NCBI GenBank assembly: GCA_004213645.1
Contig: SGZF01000009.1
Span: 1 to 35,749, forward strand
Direction: 5' to 3'
DNA length: 35,749 nucleotides
Origin: Flavobacteriales bacterium
GTDB lineage: Bacteria > Bacteroidota > Bacteroidia > Flavobacteriales > Flavobacteriaceae
Shown here: positions 1-7,509 of the stretch, in pieces
How the letters are laid out: each line of letters begins with the position of its first letter
Numbering within the stretch: position 1 is the first letter of the stretch
Notes under the pieces: model-generated
Database searches by the model: none
What the model was told of the DNA's origin: nothing
The model's input: only the letters and a program-made list of their open reading frames with translations
Translations under genes and position numbers: made by a program

Positions 1-386
1 CATATATTGATGCACAAGATAATAGAGGTAAAGAGAGGATTGGCGGTATTATCCTTAATGCCCATGTTGATCTGACACATCCAATTGGATTTGGTTATGA
101 GGATTCTAATATTCCTGTATACAGAAATAACACTGTATGGATTCAACCATCAGATAATGAATATTCTTCTGTTGTTAGGTATACTAACGATCCCCTAATA
201 GATGGCTTTATAACAGATAATAATGCAGAAAAACTTAATTCTACAATTTCTTTATTAGTATCTAAAATTGGAAATGGAAGAGCAGTAATGTTTTCTGACA
301 ATCCTAATTTTAGAGGCTCATGGTATGGCACAAATAGACTGTTTCTAAATGCAATATTACTAGGGGATAAGATTCAAGTTCCATAA
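1..386 (+). CDS. C-terminal end of an M14-type zinc carboxypeptidase-like protein (5' end outside window)
   Basis: An open frame enters the window (first whole codon at base 3) and ends at TAA 384-386, leaving 127 residues. The fragment contains HVDLTHPIGFGY, VYRNNTVWIQPS, and near the end a block reading NPNFRGSWYGTNRLFLNA. This resembles the C-terminal amidotransferase-like domain that follows the M14 peptidase domain in large secreted Bacteroidetes carboxypeptidases. The catalytic zinc site would lie upstream and cannot be seen, so the assignment rests on recalled family resemblance of the tail. Its stop codon overlaps the next ATG by one base (TAATG), so it is probably the upstream gene of the transporter/5-oxoprolinase operon. 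An antisense frame here is a shadow. Confidence 0.7.
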   Translation, partial: YIDAQDNRGKERIGGIILNAHVDLTHPIGFGYEDSNIPVYRNNTVWIQPSDNEYSSVVRYTNDPLIDGFITDNNAEKLNSTISLLVSKIGNGRAVMFSDNPNFRGSWYGTNRLFLNAILLGDKIQVP

Positions 387-1576
387 TGAAATGGCTTAGA
401 GATATAGGGCCAGGTGTTTTAATTGCTGCTGCATTTATAGGCCCTGGAACAGTTACTCTCTGTACAATTGCTGGTGCTTCTTTTGGATACTCATTAATCT
501 GGGCAATTATCTTGTCTACATTTTCTACAATTGTACTTCAAGAAATGTCACTTAGAATAGGCTTAGTTACAAGAATGAACCTAGCTGAAGTTATTAGAAC
601 TTCAATAAAATCTAAGATTCTAAATAGATTTATAATATTACTTATTATTTCTTCTATTCTAATTGGAAATACTGCATATGAAGCTGGCAATATAACAGGA
701 GCATCGCTAGGTATTTCTGCAATTATTAATTATGAATCTATTAATTATATTCCTGTCTTTATTGGTTTAATAGCTTTTGTAATTCTTTATCAAGGTGATT
801 ATAAAATATTAGAAAGATCTCTTGTATCGCTTGTTATAATGATGAGTATATCTTTTTTTATCACTGCAATTATGACAAAACCTGACATAACTGACCTTTT
901 AAAAGGTATTTTTAGACCTCAGGTAAACTCAAGTAATTTAATTGTTGTTTTAGGTTTAATAGGAACAACTGTAGTTCCTTACAATATCTTTCTCCATTCT
1001 TCATTAGTATCTGAGAAATGGAATTCAATTGATAAACTAAAAGTTGCTAGAATTGAAAGTTTTATTTCAATTTTTCTTGGAGGTCTAGTTTCATTATCAA
1101 TAATAATTACAGCTGCATCTGTTTATAATCAAAATGTAACTGGAGTTATTGACTTGGCTAGGGGATTAGAGCCACTTTATGGAAAATTTGCAATTTATTT
1201 TCTTGGGTTGGGATTGTTTGCCTCTGGAATAACTTCATCAATAACAGCTCCTCTTGCAGCAGCATATGTTGCTAAAAGTTGCTTTGGTTGGAATAATTCA
1301 CTTAAAAACAACCGTTTTAGATTCGTTTGGTTTTTTATTTTAATCACAGGTGTTATTATATCAATGATTGAGATTAATCCTATAGAAATAATAAAATTTG
1401 CTCAGTTTTCAAATAGTCTTCTACTGCCTATAATTGCAATAGTACTTTTATGGTTAATAAATGATGAAAATATAATTAAAAAAAAATTCAATTATAAATA
1501 TCAAAATATATTTGGGTTTTTTATAATAATAATTTCTTTGCTACTGGCAATCAAAGGTTTAACTTCTATATTATAA
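386..1576 (+). CDS. Nramp-fold (SLC11-related) transporter with a non-canonical substrate site, in the 5-oxoprolinase operon
   Basis: A 396-residue, very hydrophobic protein with about 11 membrane segments. It opens with the Nramp helix-1 signature IGPGVLIAAAFIGPGT. The Nramp helix-1 metal motif DPGN is GPGT here (residues 19-22), and the helix-6 motif MPHN is VPYN (197-200). In canonical Nramp proteins the Asp, Asn and Met of these motifs bind Mn2+/Fe2+; all three are replaced. The fold is thus Nramp-like, but metal transport is doubtful. It overlaps the upstream peptidase and downstream pxpA each by one base (TAATG), implying translational coupling. Bacillus subtilis has a related arrangement, with Nramp-like YcsG beside YcsF/KipI/KipA. 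Uptake of 5-oxoproline or a related compound is my inference from context. Family confidence is high; substrate unknown. Confidence 0.85.
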   Translation: MKWLRDIGPGVLIAAAFIGPGTVTLCTIAGASFGYSLIWAIILSTFSTIVLQEMSLRIGLVTRMNLAEVIRTSIKSKILNRFIILLIISSILIGNTAYEAGNITGASLGISAIINYESINYIPVFIGLIAFVILYQGDYKILERSLVSLVIMMSISFFITAIMTKPDITDLLKGIFRPQVNSSNLIVVLGLIGTTVVPYNIFLHSSLVSEKWNSIDKLKVARIESFISIFLGGLVSLSIIITAASVYNQNVTGVIDLARGLEPLYGKFAIYFLGLGLFASGITSSITAPLAAAYVAKSCFGWNNSLKNNRFRFVWFFILITGVIISMIEINPIEIIKFAQFSNSLLLPIIAIVLLWLINDENIIKKKFNYKYQNIFGFFIIIISLLLAIKGLTSIL

Positions 1577-2289
1577 TGATAAATATTAATTGTGATTTAG
1601 GTGAAGGATTAAACAACGAGCATATTATTATGCCTCTGATTAACTCCTGTAATATAGCATGTGGTGGTCATGCAGGTAACAATGAAAGTATGATTCAATG
1701 TATTGAAATTGCAATAAGGAATAATTTACAAATTGGAGCACATCCATCATATCCTGACAGATTAAATTTTGGAAGAAAAAAAATAGATATTTCAAGTTCA
1801 GAATTTTCACACAGTATAATTAATCAAGTTGAATCATTAGAGCAAATAGCAAGCTCATATGGAAAAGAAATAAACCATATTAAAGCACATGGTGCATTAT
1901 ATAATGAAATGATTAACGATTCAGATATAGCAGATTTTTATTTAGATACAGTAAAGGATTATAAAGAAAGCTGTTCATTATATGTTCCGTATAACTCTAA
2001 GATTGAAAAATTAGCATTAAAAAAAGGATTTAATATAATTTACGAGGTGTTTGGTGACAGAAACTATAATGATGACCTTAGTTTAGTATCTAGGGATAAA
2101 GAAAATGCAATTATTAATAGTCCTGATAATGTAATTAAGCATTTAAAGCCTATAGTTGAGTCAAATACTGTGAAAACAATTACGGGAAATTATAATGAAA
2201 TAAAATTTGATACTATTTGTATTCACTCTGATACAAATAACTCTATTGAAATTTTAAAAAATATTAATAGGGTTTTCAAAAATAGATAA
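1576..2289 (+). CDS. pxpA: 5-oxoprolinase subunit A (LamB/YcsF family)
   Basis: PxpA acts with PxpB and PxpC in the prokaryotic ATP-dependent 5-oxoprolinase, which opens 5-oxoproline to glutamate in the cytosol. The 237 residues carry the family signatures in order: INCDLGE at the N-terminus, NIACGGHAGN, IGAHPSYPD followed by FGRKK, HIKAHGALYNEM in the middle, EVFGDRNYNDD, and a C-terminal CIHSDTNNS. The length is slightly under the usual 245-255 residues. The ATG overlaps the stop of the transporter gene by one base, and pxpB begins 4 bp after its stop. All three pxp genes follow in order, so the assignment is firm. Confidence 0.95.
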   Translation: MININCDLGEGLNNEHIIMPLINSCNIACGGHAGNNESMIQCIEIAIRNNLQIGAHPSYPDRLNFGRKKIDISSSEFSHSIINQVESLEQIASSYGKEINHIKAHGALYNEMINDSDIADFYLDTVKDYKESCSLYVPYNSKIEKLALKKGFNIIYEVFGDRNYNDDLSLVSRDKENAIINSPDNVIKHLKPIVESNTVKTITGNYNEIKFDTICIHSDTNNSIEILKNINRVFKNR

Positions 2290-2293
2290 GATT

Positions 2294-2989
2294 ATGGAAT
2301 TCTTTGTATATAGTGAAGACTCAATACTTATTAAATTCAGTTACAAAACTGAAAATAAAATATTTAATAGTATTTTTTCAGTAAAAAAAAAGATAGAGTT
2401 AGATTTTAATAAATACATAACAGATAGTGTTCAATCTATAAATTCATTGCTTATAATTTTTAAAAAAAATAAAATTTCTTCTGAGCAATTAATAAAAGAA
2501 ATAAAGGATAAAGGATATAAAATCAATTTTAATAAATTAAATGGCAAGATATGGGAAATACCTGTTTGTTATGATCCAGTTTATGCTAAAGATCTTGAAG
2601 AGTTTTCCAAATCTAAAAATATTTCCAGTTCAGATTTAATTAAAATTCATAAATCTAAAATTTATGACCTGTTATCCATGGGATTCTTACCTGGCTTCAT
2701 GTACCTAGGTCAAACTGACAAACAACTTCATTGTGAAAGAAAGCTAGAACCTTCATTAGATATAAAAAAAGGATCTATTGGTCTTGCTCTAGACCAAACA
2801 TGTATATATCCACAAGATAGTCCAGGTGGATGGCATATTATAGGAGTATCCCCTTTAAATTTTTTTGATATAGAATCTAAATCGCCATGTTTTGCTCAAC
2901 CAGGAGACAAAATAGAATTTGTTGAAATATCAATAAAACAATATGAATTAATGAAAAAAGATAGATTACTAAAACCTAATTTTAGATAA
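2294..2989 (+). CDS. pxpB: 5-oxoprolinase subunit B (KipI family)
   Basis: A 231-residue protein of the KipI / allophanate hydrolase subunit 1 family, partner of PxpC in 5-oxoproline hydrolysis. The C-terminal half holds the diagnostic blocks: GFLPGFMYLGQ, a conserved LEPSLDIKKGSIGLA stretch, and CIYPQDSPGGWHIIG. The N-terminal half is weakly conserved and lysine-rich. It sits between pxpA (4 bp gap) and pxpC (stop and start directly adjacent). The KipI name reflects the Bacillus sporulation-kinase inhibitor homologue; nothing here suggests that role, and the full pxpABC set favours the metabolic function. Confidence 0.94.
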   Translation: MEFFVYSEDSILIKFSYKTENKIFNSIFSVKKKIELDFNKYITDSVQSINSLLIIFKKNKISSEQLIKEIKDKGYKINFNKLNGKIWEIPVCYDPVYAKDLEEFSKSKNISSSDLIKIHKSKIYDLLSMGFLPGFMYLGQTDKQLHCERKLEPSLDIKKGSIGLALDQTCIYPQDSPGGWHIIGVSPLNFFDIESKSPCFAQPGDKIEFVEISIKQYELMKKDRLLKPNFR

Positions 2990-3820
2990 ATGATAAAAGT
3001 TATTAAATCAGGTTTATATACTAGTATTCAAGATAACGGAAGATATGGATATAGAAATATAGGAGTTCCATCCTCAGGCTTTATGGATCAGCATAGTGCA
3101 TCTATAGCTAATATGATAGTCGGTAATAATAAAAATGAGTCTCTATTAGAATTTACATTAATGGGGCCGACATTACTATTTAACAATAATTATACTATTT
3201 CCTTTACTGGTGGAGATTTTGAACTAATGATTAATGATTCAAAAATAGAGATGTATAAACCAATAAATGTTAAGATTGGAGATATTTTAAAAGTAAACCA
3301 TACAAAATCTGGTGCAAGAGGTTACCTTGCTGTTTCTGGTACTATAGATATTGATTCATTCCTCGGAAGTAAATCATTTTTTAAAAGTATAACTAGATCT
3401 CATTATCTAAAGAATGGTGATGAAATTAAAGTATTAAGGAAGAAAAAAAATAAAAATTTTTTTAATTATGAATCAAAACTTGAAATAAACAACTTGATGA
3501 ATGCATTTAAAGGTCCTGAATACTATTTGCTAGACAAGGAATCAATTAACAAATTATTTAATGATGAATTTATAATTGGACTTAATAATAGGATGGCATA
3601 TAATTTAGAAGGTAAAATTCAAGCTAAATTAAATTCAATTATTTCTTCTCCGGTATTACCAGGAACAGTCCAACTTACTCCTTCTGGAAAAATGATAATT
3701 CTTCATAGAGATTGCCAAACCTCTGGAGGATATGCTAGAATTTTACAATTAGATAAAAAATCAATAAATAATTTAGCTCAATTAAAAGTTGGCGTGAATA
3801 TTAAGTTTAAATTATTATAA
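2990..3820 (+). CDS. pxpC: 5-oxoprolinase subunit C (KipA / carboxyltransferase-like family)
   Basis: A 276-residue protein of the KipA / allophanate hydrolase subunit 2 family. Visible signatures are the N-terminal SGLYTSIQDNGRYGYRNIGV, then GVPSSGFMD and NESLLEFTLMGPTL, and the later VSGTIDIDSFLGSKS. The C-terminus has PGTVQLTPSGKMIILHRDCQ followed by TSGGYARI. It is shorter than most relatives (about 290-335 residues), apparently through small losses rather than a missing end. It is the last gene of the operon and stops 5 bp from the convergent SLC13 gene, leaving no room for a separate terminator. It acts with PxpA and PxpB to make glutamate from 5-oxoproline. Confidence 0.93.
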   Translation: MIKVIKSGLYTSIQDNGRYGYRNIGVPSSGFMDQHSASIANMIVGNNKNESLLEFTLMGPTLLFNNNYTISFTGGDFELMINDSKIEMYKPINVKIGDILKVNHTKSGARGYLAVSGTIDIDSFLGSKSFFKSITRSHYLKNGDEIKVLRKKKNKNFFNYESKLEINNLMNAFKGPEYYLLDKESINKLFNDEFIIGLNNRMAYNLEGKIQAKLNSIISSPVLPGTVQLTPSGKMIILHRDCQTSGGYARILQLDKKSINNLAQLKVGVNIKFKLL

Positions 3821-3825
3821 AAAAA

Positions 3826-5292
3826 TTATTCTGGTATGATAAAAACTAATGGATCAAAATCCCATAAATAAGGAAGTAAAAAGAATACAAAGAGAGTTAA
3901 AAGAATAATAGATAATATATTCATCCATATACCAACTCTTACCATATCTGGAATTCTTAAATAACCAGATCCAAAAACTACAGCATTTGGCGGAGTTGCC
4001 ACAGGCAGCATAAATGCACACGAAGCAGCAACTGTTGCAGATACCATCAAAATAAATGGATGAACATCAATAGTCATAGCCATTGGATACAAAATTGGTA
4101 ATAACATAGCTGTCGTTGCAAGGTTAGACGTAATTTCCGTAAGAAAATTTACTGAGGCAATTAAAATAAATACTAATAAAAATAATGAAACACCATCTAG
4201 TAAAGTCATTTGAGTACCTATCCATAATGCCAATCCACTATCTTTGAAACCTGCTGCTAAAGCCATACCACCTCCAAATAATAATAAGATTCCCCAAGGC
4301 AATTTGACAGCTTCATCCCATTTTAAAAGACTTCTTTTTTTGTTTTTAGCAGGTAATAAAAAAATTATAATAGCCCCTATCATTGCGATAATTGTATCAT
4401 CAATTTCAGGTAAAACAGGTTGTAACAAAAAAGATCGACTAATCCATGCAAATGCTGTAAGAGTAAAAACTCCAGCTACTAATTTTTCTTCATAACTAAT
4501 TTTACCTAATGCATTTAACTGTCGAGAAATTTCTGCTCTTCCACCAGGAAAAGTCTTTTGCTTAAATTTAAACGCAAAGTTTGTAAGGTATTTCCAACAT
4601 AGAAATAATAATACAGTCGATATTGGAAAACCAAATTGAAACCATTGGGCAAATGTAATTTCATATCCAAAAGTTTCTTCCACTACACCAGCCAAAATCA
4701 GATTCGGAGGTGTGCCGATCAAAGTGGCCACTCCTCCTAAAGAAGCACTATAAGCTATTGCTAACATTAATACTTTTCCAAAGTTGAGGTTTTCATCTTC
4801 AATAGTATCAGGGTTATCTTTTAGTTGGGTAACAATTGCAATTGCAATAGGTAGCATCATCACAGAAGTTGCAGTATTAGAAATCCACATAGAAAGAAAT
4901 GCAGTAGCAATCATAAAACCAAGTATAATTTTTTCCACATTTACACCTATTATATTGATTACATTCAAGGCTATTCTTCTATGTAAATTCCATTTTTCCA
5001 TAGCGATAGCAATTATAAATCCACCTATGTACAGGAAGATGTATTTATGTCCAAAAGAAGCAGTGGTTTCTGTTAGTCCTAAACCACCTGTTAAGGGGAA
5101 TAAAATTATTGGAAGTAATGCAGTTACAGCTATTGGAATAGCTTCGGTTATCCACCAAATTGCTATCCATATAGTAGAAGCTAAAATAGCATTAGCTTGG
5201 GGATTTAAGCCTTCGGGATTAAAAAAGTAAAGAATTAGAATAAATGATAAAGGTCCTGATATTAAACCGATATTTTTTGAATTGATAGTCAT
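3826..5292 (-). CDS. SLC13/DASS-family sodium:anion symporter
   Basis: A 488-residue polytopic protein. DASS hallmarks are ISNTATSVMMLPI (SNT at 138-140), LIGTPPNLILAG, a second hairpin motif EITSNLATTAMLLP, and the C-terminal signature PVATPPNAVVFGSGYL. Family members import di- or tricarboxylates, sulfate or related anions with Na+. In the well-studied VcINDY both hairpins carry SNT; here the second reads SNL (389-391), so one sodium site may differ, though such variation may be ordinary. It is divergent from glycerate kinase across a 118 bp gap. Transport of glycerate or a related organic acid would fit that neighbour but is only inference. Confidence 0.9.
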   Translation of the reverse strand: MTINSKNIGLISGPLSFILILYFFNPEGLNPQANAILASTIWIAIWWITEAIPIAVTALLPIILFPLTGGLGLTETTASFGHKYIFLYIGGFIIAIAMEKWNLHRRIALNVINIIGVNVEKIILGFMIATAFLSMWISNTATSVMMLPIAIAIVTQLKDNPDTIEDENLNFGKVLMLAIAYSASLGGVATLIGTPPNLILAGVVEETFGYEITFAQWFQFGFPISTVLLFLCWKYLTNFAFKFKQKTFPGGRAEISRQLNALGKISYEEKLVAGVFTLTAFAWISRSFLLQPVLPEIDDTIIAMIGAIIIFLLPAKNKKRSLLKWDEAVKLPWGILLLFGGGMALAAGFKDSGLALWIGTQMTLLDGVSLFLLVFILIASVNFLTEITSNLATTAMLLPILYPMAMTIDVHPFILMVSATVAASCAFMLPVATPPNAVVFGSGYLRIPDMVRVGIWMNILSIILLTLFVFFLLPYLWDFDPLVFIIPE

Positions 5293-5410
5293 CTGCGGAA
5301 TCTAAAAATAATCTATTTTATTAAATGTTTTACAATTTATAATTTCTAAATATAGTTTTTTAGTAACCGTTAAATGTTTTTTACTAATTTAAATGCACTA
5401 AAATAAATAA
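5293..5410. promoter_or_regulatory. Divergent intergenic region with an 11-bp direct repeat
   Basis: This 118 bp gap separates the divergent SLC13 and glycerate kinase genes and must hold both promoters. The 11-mer TTAAATGTTTT occurs at 5321-5331 and again at 5370-5380, 49 bp apart, each followed within a few bases by AATTTA. No perfect TAnnTTTG -7 box was found on either strand; the closest is TATATTTA on the minus strand (5354-5347). The repeat could be an operator pair, but AT-rich composition makes chance repeats more likely, so confidence is low. Confidence 0.3.
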
Positions 5411-6520
5411 ATGAAAATTGTTATTTGTCCAGATAAATTTAAAGATTCTATGAGTGCTATTGATGTATGCTCTTCACTCAAAAAAGGACTTTTAGTAAAT
5501 AATTCAGATTTAAATATTATTTCCTGTCCTATGGCTGATGGCGGAGAAGGATCATTGGAAATATTAAATTATTATTTGGACTTAAAACCTGAAGAGATAA
5601 TTGTAAATGATCCTTTATTTCGTCCAATTAAATCAACCTACTACTTGTCTGGTAAAACTGCTTATATAGAAATGTCTTCAGCATCTGGTTTATATTTATT
5701 AAAAAAAGAGGAACGTAATTGTATGAACACTTCTTCTATTGGTACTGGCCAATTAATCTTGGATGCAATAAAAAAAGGTGCAACTTCAATCAATTTATTT
5801 GTTGGCGGAAGTGCAACAAATGATGGGGGAATTGGAATAGCATCTGCATTAGGATATCTTTTTTATGATTCCTCAGATAATTTACTAATTCCTAAAGGTC
5901 AAAACCTCTTGTCTATTCACCGAATAGATAAAAGTGAAGTAAAGTTTAATCTTAAAAAAATTAATATAAATGTAATATGTGATGTAAATAACCCTTTACA
6001 TGGTAAAAACGGAGCAGCTTGTGTTTTTGCATCTCAAAAAGGTGCTAATCCAAATGAAATTAATCAATTAGATAAAGGATTAATAAACTTAGAATCTGTA
6101 CTTATAAAACATGATTTTCCAAATATTGCTAATATTCCGGGTTCAGGTGCAGCTGGTGGAGTAGGCGGCGGATCAATTGCTTTTTTGGGAGCAAAATTAA
6201 TTTCTGGAATTCAAAATTTTATAAAAATTACTCAACTAGAAAGATTAATAAAAGATTGTAATTTAATTATAACAGGAGAAGGGAAACTAGATTCACAAAC
6301 TGAAAAAGGAAAGGTAATCAGTGGTGTTTCTAAATTGGCTTTAAAATATAAAAAACCCATCATTGCTATATGTGGTGATGCAGATTTAGAAACCTCTAAA
6401 AAACTAGGAATTAAAAAAGTCTATACAATTTTAGAAAGAGCTAAATCTATTGAGGATTCAAAAAAACGAGTAGGGGATTATCTAACTGAAATAGGTATGG
6501 AATTGTTAACCAATCTATGA
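5411..6520 (+). CDS. Glycerate kinase (GlxK/GarK family)
   Basis: A 369-residue cytosolic kinase that phosphorylates D-glycerate (2-phosphoglycerate in most characterised family members), feeding glycolysis. Family motifs in order: ICPDKFKDSMSA at the N-terminus, CPMADGGEGS, the GGSATNDGGIGIASALGY block, IPGSGAAGGVGGGSIAFLGA, and the C-terminal ITGEGKLDSQTEKGKVISGV. Length matches the family norm of about 370-380. It is a single-gene unit, transcribed away from the SLC13 transporter and followed by a terminator hairpin that also serves the opposite-strand tRNA. Position 2 versus 3 specificity cannot be read from the sequence. Confidence 0.93.
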   Translation: MKIVICPDKFKDSMSAIDVCSSLKKGLLVNNSDLNIISCPMADGGEGSLEILNYYLDLKPEEIIVNDPLFRPIKSTYYLSGKTAYIEMSSASGLYLLKKEERNCMNTSSIGTGQLILDAIKKGATSINLFVGGSATNDGGIGIASALGYLFYDSSDNLLIPKGQNLLSIHRIDKSEVKFNLKKININVICDVNNPLHGKNGAACVFASQKGANPNEINQLDKGLINLESVLIKHDFPNIANIPGSGAAGGVGGGSIAFLGAKLISGIQNFIKITQLERLIKDCNLIITGEGKLDSQTEKGKVISGVSKLALKYKKPIIAICGDADLETSKKLGIKKVYTILERAKSIEDSKKRVGDYLTEIGMELLTNL

Positions 6521-6524
6521 AATG

Positions 6525-6554
6525 AAAAAACCCTTATAAAGAAAATTATAAGGG
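6525..6554 (-). terminator. Intrinsic terminator of tRNA-Ser
   Basis: A perfect 9-bp inverted repeat, CCCTTATAA (6531-6539) with TTATAAGGG (6546-6554), encloses a 6-base loop. On the minus strand the hairpin is followed directly by six T (6530-6525), a classic intrinsic terminator just 5 bases past the tRNA 3' end. On the plus strand the hairpin may also help end glycerate kinase transcripts, but no T-run follows there. Confidence 0.8.
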
Positions 6555-6559
6555 TATTG

Positions 6560-6644
6560 CGGAGAAAGAGGGATTCGAACCCCCGGAGGTATGACCCTCA
6601 ACAGTTTTCAAGACTGCCGCATTCGACCACTCTGCCATTTCTCC
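6560..6644 (-). tRNA. tRNA-Ser, anticodon UGA
   Basis: An 85-nt cloverleaf on the minus strand. The acceptor GGAGAAA pairs with TTTCTCC; discriminator G is at 6560. The anticodon stem GCAGT/ACTGT closes a CTTGAAA loop with anticodon TGA (reads UCN serine codons). A long variable arm (GAGG...CCTC) marks it as a class II serine tRNA, and the T-loop reads TTCGAAT. The 3' CCA is not encoded (CAA follows the discriminator), so it must be added by a CCA-adding enzyme. It stands alone between two plus-strand genes. Confidence 0.96.
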
Positions 6645-6655
6645 AAATGCAGTTG

Positions 6656-6663
6656 CAAATATA
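6656..6663 (-). promoter_or_regulatory. Candidate Bacteroidetes -7 box for tRNA-Ser
   Basis: On the minus strand TATATTTG matches the Bacteroidetes TAnnTTTG -7 consensus exactly and ends 11 bases before the tRNA 5' end, implying a leader of only about 5 nt. Upstream at the expected distance there is a run of seven T rather than a clear TTTG -33 element. Confidence 0.5.
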
Positions 6664-6735
6664 CACGATTTTAGATATAAAAAAATAATTTAATACTAAG
6701 GTGAATCAAAAAATAATTGTCTTAATTTTAGCTTT

Positions 6736-7509
6736 ATGCTCTTAGATATAAACACAATTTTAATACTTGTTGGACTTGGTCTTTTTGCTGGTGTTGTTAA
6801 CACTTTAGCAGGTGGTGGGTCCCTTGTAACTTTACCAGTCCTAATCCTCTTTCTTGGACTTGATGAAGCTACTGCAAATGGTACTAATAGATTAATGGTT
6901 ATTTCAGCTGCACTTGTTGCAAGTTATGGTTATAGAAGTAAAGGAATAGTAACTCATCCGTGGGGTCTATATTTTGGTATTGCTGCCACATTTGGAGCAA
7001 TTATTGGAGCAAGAATAGCAATTGATATTGATGGAGAAACATTTAAAAGGTTCTTAGCAATAATTATGATTACAGTTGGAATTATAATAGTATTTAGATC
7101 TAAATCTATATCATCTTTGGACCTTCCAGAAAGATTGTCGGGAAAATATTTAATTGGTGGATTAATTGGATTCTTTTTTATTGGAATATATGGAGGTTTC
7201 CTTCAAGCAGGCGTAGGTATTATTATAATGTTATTATTAACACAATTAAATAGAATGAATTTATTTAGAACTAATTCTGTTAAAGCGTTTTCAGTTTTTG
7301 TATACTCTATAGCAGCGGTGTTAATATTTGCATTAGATGGTAAAATTTTATGGATGGTTGGATTATGGATGGTTATTGGATCAATTTTTGGTGCCTGGTT
7401 ATCAAGTAGATGGTCGGTTAAAAAAGGAGACAAAGTTATAAGAATAACACTTTTAATTATGGTGTCTTATATGGCATTCAAACTTTGGATGGATTCATTT
7501 AGTAATTAG
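6736..7509 (+). CDS. TSUP-family membrane permease (TauE/SafE type)
   Basis: A 257-residue membrane protein with about eight hydrophobic segments in two halves. The N-terminal half has LFAGVVNTLAGGGSLVTLPV and ATANGTNRLMV, and the second half has GGFLQAGVGIIIM and LFRTNSVKAF, the repeated glycine-rich signatures of the sulfite exporter TauE/SafE (TSUP) family. Members move sulfite, sulfoacetate or other small anions; the substrate is not predictable here. It is a monocistronic gene, and its last 11 bp overlap the convergent ribB 3' end. Confidence 0.88.
   Translation: MLLDINTILILVGLGLFAGVVNTLAGGGSLVTLPVLILFLGLDEATANGTNRLMVISAALVASYGYRSKGIVTHPWGLYFGIAATFGAIIGARIAIDIDGETFKRFLAIIMITVGIIIVFRSKSISSLDLPERLSGKYLIGGLIGFFFIGIYGGFLQAGVGIIIMLLLTQLNRMNLFRTNSVKAFSVFVYSIAAVLIFALDGKILWMVGLWMVIGSIFGAWLSSRWSVKKGDKVIRITLLIMVSYMAFKLWMDSFSN

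Noticed and set aside
386-1576. Annotating the gene as an ordinary Mn2+/Fe2+ (MntH) importer
   Set aside because: The three key metal-coordinating residues of the helix-1 and helix-6 motifs are substituted and the genomic context is 5-oxoproline metabolism.
4784-5230. 148-residue plus-strand open frame opposite the SLC13 gene
   Set aside because: It is antisense to a well-conserved transporter, has no recognisable motif, and its hydrophobic pattern mirrors the sense-strand membrane helices.
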